Translations under genes and position numbers: made by a program
The notes under the pieces: model-generated
Databases searched by the model: none
What the model was told of the DNA's origin: nothing
Seen by the model: the letters and a program-made list of their open reading frames with translations, nothing else
Shown here: piece by piece, positions 1 to 6,628 of the stretch
How positions within the stretch are numbered: position 1 is the stretch's first letter
Layout: every line of letters begins with the position of its first letter
Source: Balneolales bacterium
Lineage (GTDB): Bacteria > Bacteroidota > Rhodothermia > Balneolales > Natronogracilivirgulaceae
Direction: 5' to 3'
NCBI GenBank assembly: GCA_007120555.1
Contig: SKNL01000086.1
Location: 1 to 8,396 of the forward strand
Length of the DNA: 8,396 nt

Positions 1-1020
1 CGGGTCAAATGGATAAAGGACAAGGTGACGATGTTCCGTCCGGAAGAAAATGAGCTGGAAACGGCCAAAGAGGTCGTGATCACCTACCGGTATCTCGTGG
101 TGGCGCCCGGCATCCAGATCAACTGGGATGCCGTGAAGGGGTTGTCCGAGGCGATCAATTCAAACGGTGTTTGCAGTGTTTACGAGGTGGACAAGGCGCC
201 GTACACCTGGAAAGTGCTCTCTTCCGTGAAAGAGGGGAAGATACTTTTCACACAGCCCAACACTCCGGTCAAATGCGGTGGCGCTCCGCAGAAAATCATG
301 TATCTGGCTGACGAATCCCTGCGGAAACGGGGCATCAGAAAGAACCTGGAACTCCATTTCTTTACTCCCGGATCGGTGGTGTTTGGTGTGGAGGCCTTTG
401 CCAAAACCCTGCGTCGGGTCATCAAGGAAAAGGACATTCAGGTCCATTTTGCCCAAAATCTCGTGGAAGTAAAAGGTGAAGAGGGGATTGCGGTCTTCGA
501 TGTAACCGACGCGGACGGCAATGTGACCCGGAAAGAGGTGGCGTACAGCATGATACATGTCGTGCCGCCGATGAGCGCCCCCGACTTTATCAAAAACAGC
601 CCCATAGCCATCCAGGATGGCGCCCTGAAGGGATGGCTTGATGTGGATCATTATTCCCTTCAGCACAATCGCTATCCGAACATTTTCTCGCTGGGGGATG
701 TCGCCGGGGTGCCGACGGCCAAAACCGGCTCTGCGATCCGCAAGCAGGCCCCGGTGGTGACGGACAACATCCTGAAGCTGCGCAAGGCGGCACAGCTGGA
801 TGAGGAATCCGAGGCACTGAACACATCCTACAACGGGTACAGCTCCTGTCCGCTGGTTACCGGCTACGGGAAAATGGTGCTTGCGGAATTTGACTACAAC
901 AACGAACCCGATCCCACGTTCCCGTTCGACCAGAGCGAAGAGCGCTATGACATGTACGTGCTCAAAAAGTTCGGTCTGCCATGGATGTACTGGAATTTGA
1001 TGCTGAAAGGTAAAGTGTAG
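1..1020 (+). CDS. sqr: Sulfide:quinone oxidoreductase, type II (SQOR-like), C-terminal part
   Basis: FAD-dependent enzyme that oxidises sulfide to protein-bound sulfane sulfur and passes electrons to the quinone pool at the membrane. The frame is open from base 1, reading RVKWIKDKVTMFRPE, so the gene begins upstream and the GTG at 25 is not a real start. About 339 residues are visible, against 400-450 for the family. Counting from codon 25, LVVAPGIQ (24-31) is the usual mid-protein segment. The two redox cysteines lie in KCGGAPQKIMYL (Cys84, bases 274-276) and SSCPLVTGYGK (Cys275, bases 847-849). GDVAGVPTAKTGSAIRKQAP (224-243) is the flavin-contacting segment. The tail TFPFDQSEERYDMY...WMYWNLMLKGK closely resembles, from memory, the mitochondrial SQOR-type C-terminus, which binds quinone and membrane. 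No partner gene such as a persulfide dioxygenase or rhodanese follows. Family assignment is confident; the substrate is inferred from the conserved cysteines. Confidence 0.93.
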   Translation, partial: RVKWIKDKVTMFRPEENELETAKEVVITYRYLVVAPGIQINWDAVKGLSEAINSNGVCSVYEVDKAPYTWKVLSSVKEGKILFTQPNTPVKCGGAPQKIMYLADESLRKRGIRKNLELHFFTPGSVVFGVEAFAKTLRRVIKEKDIQVHFAQNLVEVKGEEGIAVFDVTDADGNVTRKEVAYSMIHVVPPMSAPDFIKNSPIAIQDGALKGWLDVDHYSLQHNRYPNIFSLGDVAGVPTAKTGSAIRKQAPVVTDNILKLRKAAQLDEESEALNTSYNGYSSCPLVTGYGKMVLAEFDYNNEPDPTFPFDQSEERYDMYVLKKFGLPWMYWNLMLKGKV

Positions 1021-1045
1021 ATGGGTTACGCTCATCCATGAAATT

Positions 1046-1080
1046 TTGACTTGAGATAGTATTTCCGGTCAATTAGTTTG
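1046..1080 (+). promoter_or_regulatory. Possible Bacteroidota-type promoter for the 1154 gene
   Basis: TTG at 1051-1053 is followed 19 bases later by TTAGTTTG (1073-1080), one mismatch from the Bacteroidota -7 element TAnnTTTG, with the usual spacing to a -33 TTG. It lies 73 bases before the ATG at 1154, in the only gap between the SQR gene and that gene. This is a motif match only; short AT-rich matches occur by chance. Confidence 0.3.
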
Positions 1081-1153
1081 GAAAGCATGGAACGGTTAAC
1101 CTTTTTAACGGCAATCGATCAGGTCGTAAAGAAATCACGAAATATCAGCAAAC

Positions 1154-1864
1154 ATGATCAAATCCGTTGTCAAAAACAGTACGTTAATCTGTATGCTTAT
1201 CGCTGTCGTCTCTTTTCCCGGCAAAGCAGATGCCCAGTCGGAAATTACGATTGAGTCGCTGAGAGACATTGTGGACAGGCGAACAATGATCCAAACCATC
1301 AGGGAAGTGGAAACCGCTGGCTCGCCCTATCTTTTTGAGGATTTCAAGACGGGACACGTAACCCTATCGAATAATGTCAGGAGCGAAACCCTTTTGATGA
1401 ACTATAATGTGCATGAGGAAAGTGTTGAATTCATACAAGGCGATTTTGCACTCTCCATTATGAGTGACCGCCTGGCGGGATTTGAGTTTACGGACATGGA
1501 GAGCCGCTATCTGTTTCGCAAAGGTTATGAGGCAAGCCGTCTCTCCCCCCATGAGTTTGTCCGGGTCCTGGCAGAAGGCAAGGTCACCGCATTGCTGAAA
1601 TACAATGTCAGCTTGCAACAGGATGTGCCCACCTATGGTGTTGCCACGCAGCAGAACCGTTACACAGAGAGCCAGCGTCTTTTCATCGGGAAAGATGGGG
1701 ACATCCAGCGGGTCCGGCGGTTGAACGAGCGATCCATTCTTCGAAACCTGGATCATTTTCAGGATGAGATGCGGGACTTCATCCGGCAGGAGCAGCTGGA
1801 TCTGGCCAATATCGACCACCTGGAGCGGTTTTTCCGGCACTACAATGCCCTTTTCCAAGAGTGA
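1154..1864 (+). CDS. Secreted protein of unknown function
   Basis: Function not recognised. The 236-residue product starts with a Sec signal peptide: a basic n-region (MIKSVVKN), a hydrophobic core (LICMLIAVVSF) and a probable cleavage site after KADAQ near residue 28. There is no lipobox, so the mature protein is probably periplasmic or surface-exposed. Residues about 55-115 (GSPYLFEDFKTGHVTLSNN, then LLMNYNVHEESVEFIQG) alternate in a way that suggests beta structure. The last 50 residues (ILRNLDHFQDEMRDFIRQEQ onward) are charged and probably helical. From memory, small exported Bacteroidota proteins share the pattern 'SPY-x-x-x-x-F-x-x-G-x-V-x-L ... NYN', but I cannot name a family. The ATG at 1154 is chosen because it places the signal peptide at the N-terminus; no clear Shine-Dalgarno precedes it. 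It is 133 bases after SQR and probably has its own promoter. Confidence 0.82.
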   Translation: MIKSVVKNSTLICMLIAVVSFPGKADAQSEITIESLRDIVDRRTMIQTIREVETAGSPYLFEDFKTGHVTLSNNVRSETLLMNYNVHEESVEFIQGDFALSIMSDRLAGFEFTDMESRYLFRKGYEASRLSPHEFVRVLAEGKVTALLKYNVSLQQDVPTYGVATQQNRYTESQRLFIGKDGDIQRVRRLNERSILRNLDHFQDEMRDFIRQEQLDLANIDHLERFFRHYNALFQE

Positions 1865-2105
1865 TGCGACTATTTCCAGGCCCACCTCCGGCACAATCCG
1901 GAAATCATCTGTTTAAAAGATGTAAAACTTGAAACATGAGATGGCAGAAGGACGTATCTTCTGGCCGATTCGATACGGTTTGAGCATTTGTTTAAGTCAT
2001 TCCCTATTGCCCGTAAGGAATCCGTATTCAGTCAAGCGTTATCATATGAAGTGCCATTTTAACAATGGATTTTTTAGAATGTTAATATAAGTGAGTTGCC
2101 ACGTT
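1865..2105. other. Non-coding gap with two small hairpins
   Basis: No convincing gene lies here. One hairpin is CAGAAG (1945-1950), a 7-base loop, then CTTCTG (1958-1963), with no T-run after it. A second is CCATT (2054-2058), TTAAC loop, AATGG (2064-2068), followed by ATTTTTT (2069-2075), which resembles a weak intrinsic terminator or leader structure just before the next gene. ATTTCC (1873-1878) and GGAAAT (1900-1905) could also pair across a long loop after the preceding stop codon. Confidence 0.4.
2054..2075 (+). terminator. Weak hairpin plus T-tract upstream of lipoprotein gene
   Basis: A 5-bp stem CCATT/AATGG with loop TTAAC is followed at once by ATTTTTT. The stem has only two G-C pairs, so termination would be weak. 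It ends 30 bases before the likely ATG at 2106, so it could end read-through from the gene at 1154-1864 or act as a leader structure for the lipoprotein gene. Confidence 0.25.
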
Positions 2106-2777
2106 ATGCCGTTGTATCAAAGAGTTCCCCTGTTTGCCGTATTGATCGTCTCTGTTCTCCTTTTATTTTCCTGTTCGGGGAAAAACCAGCTTTATTTCAG
2201 CCAGGAAATTGATCTGAGTGCCGGCGATCCTGTTTTTTCCATACTCATTGCCGAGGCAAGTGCGCTGCAATCAGATTTTCCGGATCATGTGTTCAGTTCC
2301 CTGAACCATATTGAACGCCGCGTGCTGAATGAACGACTTCCGCAGTACATCCAACAGGCAGCCGGGGTCGAAGTTACCGGATTCCTGGATGAGGGGGTTT
2401 TTCGGGATAATGAGTTCGGTTTGCGCACATTTGATGTGCGTAACAGAAGCATTGAAATGATATCACCTGTTGCAGGAACGAAACTGACCGATGAAAAAAG
2501 TGATTCCCGCTTTGTGCTTGTTCTTGATCTTTTATCCTTTGAGCCCTTTGCCGTGGAAGTAGGGGGCGGCTCGTATGCCGGGCATGAGGGCCGCACTGAG
2601 CATCGGCTCAAACTGGAAATGAATTATCTGATCTGGGACAATGTGAGCGGGGAAGCAGTAGGCTGGGGAAATCTTGATATCACCAACCGGTTTGATGCGA
2701 TGGACCAGGATGGATCCTACTCTGCGATCTTGCAGGAGGCTCTTGGCAAGATCATGATGAGCACGCCTTTCAGTTAA
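2106..2777 (+). CDS. Lipoprotein of unknown function
   Basis: Function not recognised. I choose the ATG at 2106 over the in-frame GTG at 2091 because it gives a compact lipoprotein signal peptide: MPLYQR, the hydrophobic core VPLFAVLIVSVLLL, then FSC with the acylated cysteine at residue 23 (223 residues in all). SGKNQ follows the cysteine. The mature part is about 200 residues. It has a probably helical segment (about 65-90, HIERRVLNERLPQYIQQAAG), a strand-like stretch SRFVLVLDLLSFEPFAVEVG (about 134-153), a Gly-rich turn GGGSYAGHEGR, and a C-terminal part LEMNYLIWDNVSGEAVGWGN. An alternating 'WDN-x-SGE-x-VGWG' pattern occurs in some small envelope lipoproteins, but that does not identify this one. 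Its stop lies 16 bases before the stop of the convergent DUF5777 gene, leaving no room for a separate terminator. Confidence 0.8.
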   Translation: MPLYQRVPLFAVLIVSVLLLFSCSGKNQLYFSQEIDLSAGDPVFSILIAEASALQSDFPDHVFSSLNHIERRVLNERLPQYIQQAAGVEVTGFLDEGVFRDNEFGLRTFDVRNRSIEMISPVAGTKLTDEKSDSRFVLVLDLLSFEPFAVEVGGGSYAGHEGRTEHRLKLEMNYLIWDNVSGEAVGWGNLDITNRFDAMDQDGSYSAILQEALGKIMMSTPFS

Positions 2778-2793
2778 GGTATTATACTACCGG

Positions 2794-3573
2794 TCAACGT
2801 ATCTGAAAGGAGCGGTTGATGTTGAATCCGAACCGGATTTTAAAGTCCTGGATATTCCCGTTGGGGCCCGCCAGCAGGTAGGCATCATTCAAAGCCCTTG
2901 CATTTGAAAAGAATATCTGGAACACGTGTCCGCCCGTTTCCATGTCAAGACCGATGGCAAAATTCTGGTTCACTGTTTCATTTTCAAATCGGTAGGATGG
3001 CACGTACTGGACCGTTACAGACGACCGGCTGGTGAATTTGTATCGTGAGCCCATCCCCAAACCGGCGAAGATCTCATCGGTATCGAGGGGATCTTCGATT
3101 CTCAGCAGTGGGTTGGTCCGGCTGAAAGCGGCAGCTGTCGGGACGAGCAACAGGCTGAACCGGTCATCGAATTTTCGCGAGACCGGCAGGGCCAGACTGA
3201 GCTGGTTGCGATCTGAAAATGGATATGTCTGATTCAGGAACGTGTAATCCTCGGTCATCCAACCGGCCGTGACAACCAGTCCGGCGGAGACCGGATAGCC
3301 GCTTCCCGTCATCTGCTGCAGGTACAGATACCGGAACCCCATGTCGTAGACCTTGTCCATGCTCGATCGTGCGGCGAAGACAGAGAATCTGTCACTAATG
3401 CCGTACTCAAGGATGAAACGGATATTGGCGCCCTGGTCCAGGCCCCAAAAATCCGTGATGCCGTTCTCCACCGTGCCAAAGGCATGCATGATGCTGTAAT
3501 ATAGCTCTCCTGATGCCAGTGGTTCTGTTGTATTCAACTGGATGTGTCTGGAGGTCGGGAATGTCAGTTCAAC
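2794..3573 (-). CDS. DUF5777-family outer-membrane beta-barrel protein, 5'-truncated
   Basis: Family of Bacteroidota outer-membrane barrels of unknown function. Counting from the TTG at 3537, hallmarks are HAFGTVENGITDFWGLDQG (18-36), LEYGISDRFSVFAARSS (43-59), GMGSRYKFTSR (161-171), GLDMETGGHVFQIFFSN (196-212) and the closing strand KIRFGFNINRSFQI (233-246), which ends in alternating aromatic residues as barrels do. Family resemblance does not stop at the TTG: the open frame continues through VELTFPTSRHIQL, which still fits the family's mature N-terminus. I therefore draw the gene to about 3573; the exact limit is uncertain. The frame reaches an in-frame stop at 3610-3612 without a signal peptide, which an outer-membrane protein needs. 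The plus-strand TonB-receptor frame overlaps this end. The gene is probably broken here and not expressed as a functional protein unless a fused upstream part exists elsewhere. Confidence 0.85.
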   Translation of the reverse strand, partial: VELTFPTSRHIQLNTTEPLASGELYYSIMHAFGTVENGITDFWGLDQGANIRFILEYGISDRFSVFAARSSMDKVYDMGFRYLYLQQMTGSGYPVSAGLVVTAGWMTEDYTFLNQTYPFSDRNQLSLALPVSRKFDDRFSLLLVPTAAAFSRTNPLLRIEDPLDTDEIFAGLGMGSRYKFTSRSSVTVQYVPSYRFENETVNQNFAIGLDMETGGHVFQIFFSNARALNDAYLLAGPNGNIQDFKIRFGFNINRSFQIR

Positions 3574-3610
3574 AGGCCTGTTCTGTACAACGCGCTCCCT
3601 GGTCAGCTCT
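3540..3610. other. Head-to-head junction of two truncated outer-membrane protein genes
   Basis: Family-like sequence of the minus-strand DUF5777 gene runs up to about 3565-3573. Family-like sequence of the plus-strand TonB-receptor barrel starts at about 3600. Neither has a signal peptide, and no promoter-sized non-coding DNA separates them. The expected missing parts are a signal peptide and short leader for DUF5777, and a signal peptide, TonB box and plug (roughly 200 residues or more) for the receptor. The interval is best explained as a rearrangement breakpoint or an assembly join. Confidence 0.7.
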
Positions 3611-4827
3611 CATATGGAACATACAATTCCTTTCAAGCGTCCGCGGCCTTGAACGGAACCATTGACCGGAAACACACCTATACGCTCAATTTCAATCGGG
3701 AATCGAGTGACGGATTCAGCGCAGCTGCCGATCCGGACAATACCGGCACGTTTGGTGATGACGGATTCCGTTCCAACTCATTCTATGGAAAGGCAGACGT
3801 CAGCGTGACAGATGGGCTCACGGTATCCCCGTTTTTCCACCATAATGACTTTGACGGTGACTACGATGCCGGAGCATTCCAGGATGCCGATAACACTTAT
3901 TCGCTCAACATAATCAACACCGGATTCCAGGCGGCTTTACGCACTGGAAAGCCGAACATCAATGGCGGTTACAATCTGACATCGACGGAGCGAAGTTTTT
4001 CCGACCAGTTCGGGGACAGTTCCTTCGAAGGTGTGTTCCACAATGCCGATCTGTTTGGAAGCTATGTGATCAGTCCCTGGCTGTCGATGCTGGCCGGCTT
4101 CCATTACCGGCAATCGATCATTCCGGCGTCGGGTGGAACAGAGGAGCTGAGCGCGCGGATTGCCGGTCCCTACGCGACTCTGTACATAAAAAGGCTGCAC
4201 GGTTTCAGCGCCGAACTGGGATATCGCCTGAACAGCCATTCCGAGTACGGAAACAATGCCACATACAGTTTTGCGCCTTCCTACCATGCCACGGAAAGCG
4301 CCAAGCTCTTCGGGTCCGTGACCACCGGCTTCAAGGTACCAACGCTCAACGAACTGTTCGGGCCGTTCGGTGCCAATCCGGAGTTGGATCCGGAAACCAG
4401 CCGTTATGTAAGCGTCGGAGTCGAGACCTACCTCTTGCAGCAGTCACTGAAACTGCGGGCACAGTATTTCAGCCGTGAAATCGATGATGTGATCGTGTAT
4501 ACTTTCACAGAGGGTTTCATCAATCGTGACCGCCAAAACGACTCGGGAATGGAACTCTCTGCAAACTGGATTACCACCAGCACCATCCGGATCGGCGGCC
4601 ACTACAATTATACGGACGGCGAGCTCATAACGATAGGCAACAGCGGGGAGGAGGTCACGCTCGATCCTTATACGCTGGTCAATCTTTACGGGGAGTACCG
4701 GTTCCCAAAGCTGCGGGCGGCCGTTTTCGCTGATGTCCGGAATCTGCTGGATACCGGCTTCACCGAAGTGTACGGGTTCAAAACCGCGGGATTCAACATC
4801 AAAGGCGGCCTCCGGGTCGCATTGTGA
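3544..4827 (+). CDS. BtuB-like TonB-dependent receptor, barrel only, 5'-truncated
   Basis: C-terminal beta-barrel of a TonB-dependent outer-membrane transporter of the BtuB/COG4206 type, the group that includes vitamin B12 importers. The first in-frame GTG is 3544, but recognisable receptor sequence starts only at GQLSYGTYNSF (residue 20, about base 3601). ESSDGFSAA (53-61) and DGFRSNSFYGK (73-83) are early-barrel features. GYRLNSHSEYGNNATYSFAPSY (226-247) and TTGFKVPTLNELFG (260-273), followed by NPELDPETS (278-286), form the classic late-barrel signature, and DVRNLLDTGFTEVYGF (397-412) precedes the last strand. Signal peptide, TonB box and plug are absent; full-length relatives have about 600-700 residues, this has about 408 recognisable. 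Without plug and signal peptide it could not be exported or energised, so it is probably a pseudogene or a chimeric join. Substrate is inferred; other metal complexes are possible. Confidence 0.87.
   Translation: MSGGRECQFNRPVLYNALPGQLSYGTYNSFQASAALNGTIDRKHTYTLNFNRESSDGFSAAADPDNTGTFGDDGFRSNSFYGKADVSVTDGLTVSPFFHHNDFDGDYDAGAFQDADNTYSLNIINTGFQAALRTGKPNINGGYNLTSTERSFSDQFGDSSFEGVFHNADLFGSYVISPWLSMLAGFHYRQSIIPASGGTEELSARIAGPYATLYIKRLHGFSAELGYRLNSHSEYGNNATYSFAPSYHATESAKLFGSVTTGFKVPTLNELFGPFGANPELDPETSRYVSVGVETYLLQQSLKLRAQYFSREIDDVIVYTFTEGFINRDRQNDSGMELSANWITTSTIRIGGHYNYTDGELITIGNSGEEVTLDPYTLVNLYGEYRFPKLRAAVFADVRNLLDTGFTEVYGFKTAGFNIKGGLRVAL
3571..3582. repeat. 12-bp perfect palindrome at the gene junction
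   Basis: AACAGGCCTGTT reads identically on both strands. It sits where recognisable DUF5777 sequence ends and just before recognisable TonB-receptor sequence begins. Such a site could be a recombinase or regulator target or a hairpin-prone breakpoint, or it could be chance. No second copy was noticed in the window. Confidence 0.5.
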
Positions 4828-4960
4828 GGATGTCCGGCTCTCAATTGGAGTAGACGGGCAAGGTGCAGATGTAACCGAACACAGCGGTCAATACCACCGT
4901 CCGTTTTCGCAGCAATTCAGTGTCCGGATGAACGGAATCGTATTGGCGGGTCGAGAATTG

Positions 4961-4981
4961 CCGCATGCTCAAGCCATGCGG
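4961..4981. other. Inverted repeat spanning the stop codon of the small helical gene
   Basis: CCGCATG (4961-4967) and CATGCGG (4975-4981) form a 7-bp GC-rich stem around a 7-base loop. The loop holds the stop codon of the minus-strand gene. Neither strand has a T-run after the stem, so it is not a standard intrinsic terminator; it may protect the mRNA 3' end or act between the convergent genes. The rest of the 141-base gap after the TonB receptor shows nothing else. Confidence 0.35.
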
Positions 4982-5382
4982 ATCAGGTTGGATAAGGCCT
5001 GGAACTTCCCCGCCGCCTCTTCAAGCTGTGCCAGGTAGGGCTCTTTTTCACTTGCCTCGTGGACGTACTGCAGCTTCATGGCGACTGATTCCACATTGTA
5101 GGCGGAGTGGAGCGTCTGGCCCAACTCCTTGGCTTTGTCGTGACCGAGTTCCTCTTCAAGCAATCCGGGCAGTTCCATCGCATAATGCTCAAGTTCTCCG
5201 CATCGGCCATGAGGCACTCCGCCAGCGCGGATTTCCGTCGACACCGCGGCCAGGCATGTACTGACTTTCTGGAACAGATCCGACATGTCCGTCCGGCGCT
5301 GCCGGTCAGCCTGTCGGAGCTGCTCGGACATTCCAAGGAGTGATTTCGATACATCCAGTATGGTTTTGAAGATGTCGAGCAT
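4969..5382 (-). CDS. Small, probably all-helical cytoplasmic protein, unknown function
   Basis: No named family recognised. I choose the ATG at 5382 (137 residues, MLDIFKTILDVSKSLLGMSE) because GGAGG lies 5 bases before it on the minus strand (5388-5392); an in-frame ATG at 5394 would add MEAD. There is no signal peptide or membrane segment. The sequence is rich in Leu, Glu, Lys and Gln with long amphipathic stretches: about 1-25, 30-50 (MSDLFQKVSTCLAAVSTEIR), 63-80, 82-100 and a final EAAGKFQALSNLIRM. A conserved-looking loop PHGRCGELE (about 57-65) sits between helices. Helical modules like this often act as adaptors or oligomerisation domains, but that is inference only. It is convergent with the TonB receptor and divergent from the secreted protein at 5687. 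A strong Shine-Dalgarno is unusual here, since the other starts in the window lack one. Confidence 0.72.
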   Translation of the reverse strand: MLDIFKTILDVSKSLLGMSEQLRQADRQRRTDMSDLFQKVSTCLAAVSTEIRAGGVPHGRCGELEHYAMELPGLLEEELGHDKAKELGQTLHSAYNVESVAMKLQYVHEASEKEPYLAQLEEAAGKFQALSNLIRMA

Positions 5383-5686
5383 GTCTGCCTCCATGAGAGT
5401 GTGAGTGGTAAGTACTGAAAATGTGTAAAGTGTTATTAATAAGTAAATTACATGACTAATACCAGTGTTTTCAGAAATAAAATTTTGCTGGTCTGTTTCC
5501 TGAATCCTGCCGGCTATTTCCTGAAGCTATCCTGCCGGCTGTATCGGGTGTATGAGGTGCACACGGCATTCACAAAGCATTATCATCCGATGATGGGAGA
5601 TGCGTGACGGCACGGATGGATTGGCAGCACGGGAATGGGTACCTTTTTGCATCCAACCATATAAAAACTCTGATGTATTTCATGCC
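5383..5686. other. AT-rich divergent intergenic region with imperfect direct repeat
   Basis: No gene is seen. The first part (about 5400-5490) is very AT-rich and should hold the promoter of the minus-strand gene, though I could not pick out one convincing box pair. The middle holds a direct repeat (5496-5540). A TATAAA lies at 5660-5665, only 22 bases before the ATG at 5687, without a matching -35. Confidence 0.45.
5496..5540. repeat. Imperfect tandem direct repeat, two copies
   Basis: Copy 1 (5496-5515) is TTTCCTGAA followed directly by TCCTGCCGGCT. Copy 2 (5517-5540) has the same two blocks separated by a 4-base insert, GCTA. Both blocks are identical between copies, and one base separates the copies. 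It could be a paired protein-binding site between the divergent genes or a replication-slippage duplication. Confidence 0.55.
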
Positions 5687-6628
5687 ATGCCGGAACGCCT
5701 TGTGCTGTTTTCCCGACTTGTTATCTTTGGTGTGCTGATCCTGTGGACCGGCAACACTTCGGTGCGAGCGCAGCAGCTGAACCTGCCGCCCAGACCAGCC
5801 GATGCGCCGAGAGGTTCGGAGTTCAAGGAGCAGGTCCGCAATCTCGTCCTTGCGGCCCGGGAGGAGGCCATTTTTGAGCAGGTGATGGCGGGTAATGTCC
5901 CCACTTTCCTTCGGAAGCTGGTCCCGGTTACAGTCAGTGGTCCCGCAGGTGACGAAACCCTGGAGGTCACCTATTACGTGACGCCCGATTACCTGGCCGT
6001 GGGCCACGATGATGACTATTTCCTGATCCCGACCACGCCCATCCTGGCGCAACGCATCGGCAATGAAATCGGCTGCGGCATGCCCAGCCGCCGGATGGTA
6101 GATCAGATCTGGCAGGCCGCCCCGCTCAAGCTTTCGCCCCGCACCATTCCGCCAAGCGACCAGATGACCACCATCCCGGTGATGTATGAACACCACGTGA
6201 TGGTGTGGGAGCAGCGTGAGCCGGTACTGGATGAGTATCCGCCCGGAACACTGGTGGGGGGACACAAAAAGGACGTGGTCGTATCCAACCGGATCCATAA
6301 CCAGCCGCCGCCGGGCCGTGTGGTGATCTACGGCTGGCACCAAATCGACGGCTCACCCATCCAACCGCTGTACAGCGGACACGCTGAGACGTACGCCGAC
6401 TACAGCCACGGCATCCGCCTGGTCCGGGACAGTATCATGGTCAACGGCAAGCCCGGCCACATCCACGACCTGCTTCAGCACCCCACACGACACGCGCTGC
6501 TCAGCGACGAGGGGCAGATTGCGCTGCCGTACTATCCGACCGGTGACCTGTTCGAGGTTCCCGACGCCTGGGGTGTGTCAAAGGAGGATGCGTCCGTCCT
6601 GGGCCGTAAAATGACCCTGTTCAAATAA
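5687..6628 (+). CDS. Secreted protein of an uncharacterised, conserved-looking family
   Basis: Function unknown. The frame is open from 5600, but the ATG at 5687 is preferred because it starts a clear Sec signal peptide (MPERLVLFSR, core LVIFGVLILW, cleavage near VRAQ, residue 29). The product has 313 residues. The mature protein has a helical start (about 44-70), then DETLEVTYYVTPDYLAVGHD (89-108), a shape familiar from exported proteins. Motifs that look like an active or binding site are GHKKDVV (192-198), IYGWH (214-218) and YADYSHGIRLV (236-246), with His at 193, 218, 232 and 241 and acids in between. LLSDEG (271-276) follows. I recall similar 'HKKD...YGWH...YADYSHG' proteins, unnamed, in several bacterial phyla, so an enzyme is plausible, but no reaction can be assigned. 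No neighbouring gene suggests a pathway. Confidence 0.83.
   Translation: MPERLVLFSRLVIFGVLILWTGNTSVRAQQLNLPPRPADAPRGSEFKEQVRNLVLAAREEAIFEQVMAGNVPTFLRKLVPVTVSGPAGDETLEVTYYVTPDYLAVGHDDDYFLIPTTPILAQRIGNEIGCGMPSRRMVDQIWQAAPLKLSPRTIPPSDQMTTIPVMYEHHVMVWEQREPVLDEYPPGTLVGGHKKDVVVSNRIHNQPPPGRVVIYGWHQIDGSPIQPLYSGHAETYADYSHGIRLVRDSIMVNGKPGHIHDLLQHPTRHALLSDEGQIALPYYPTGDLFEVPDAWGVSKEDASVLGRKMTLFK

Noticed and set aside
25..27. GTG as the start of the SQR gene
   Set aside because: The frame is open and SQR-like before it, and the N-terminal FAD-binding motif would be missing; the gene simply enters from outside the window.
160..1035. Long open frame on the minus strand opposite the SQR gene
   Set aside because: It lies antisense to a clearly recognisable SQR and its product is rich in His, Arg and Val with no family features; it is a shadow of the real gene.
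1364..1894. Minus-strand frame opposite the secreted-protein gene
   Set aside because: No signal peptide, no motif, and fully antisense to a gene with a clear signal peptide.
3535..3537. TTG as the real start of the DUF5777 gene
   Set aside because: Family-like residues (VELTFPTSRHIQL) continue upstream in the same frame, and a start here would leave an outer-membrane protein without a signal peptide.
3574..3579. AGGCCT (a StuI site) at the centre of the palindrome, as a cloning join
   Set aside because: A 6-bp site is common by chance and nothing else suggests a cloned construct; I keep an assembly chimera as an alternative but not a cloning scar.
5107..5343. Plus-strand frame inside the helical-protein gene
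   Set aside because: Antisense to a better supported gene that has a good ribosome site; no recognisable product.
5570..6343. 257-residue minus-strand frame opposite the secreted protein
   Set aside because: His- and Arg-rich composition typical of an antisense shadow; the plus strand has the signal peptide and motifs.
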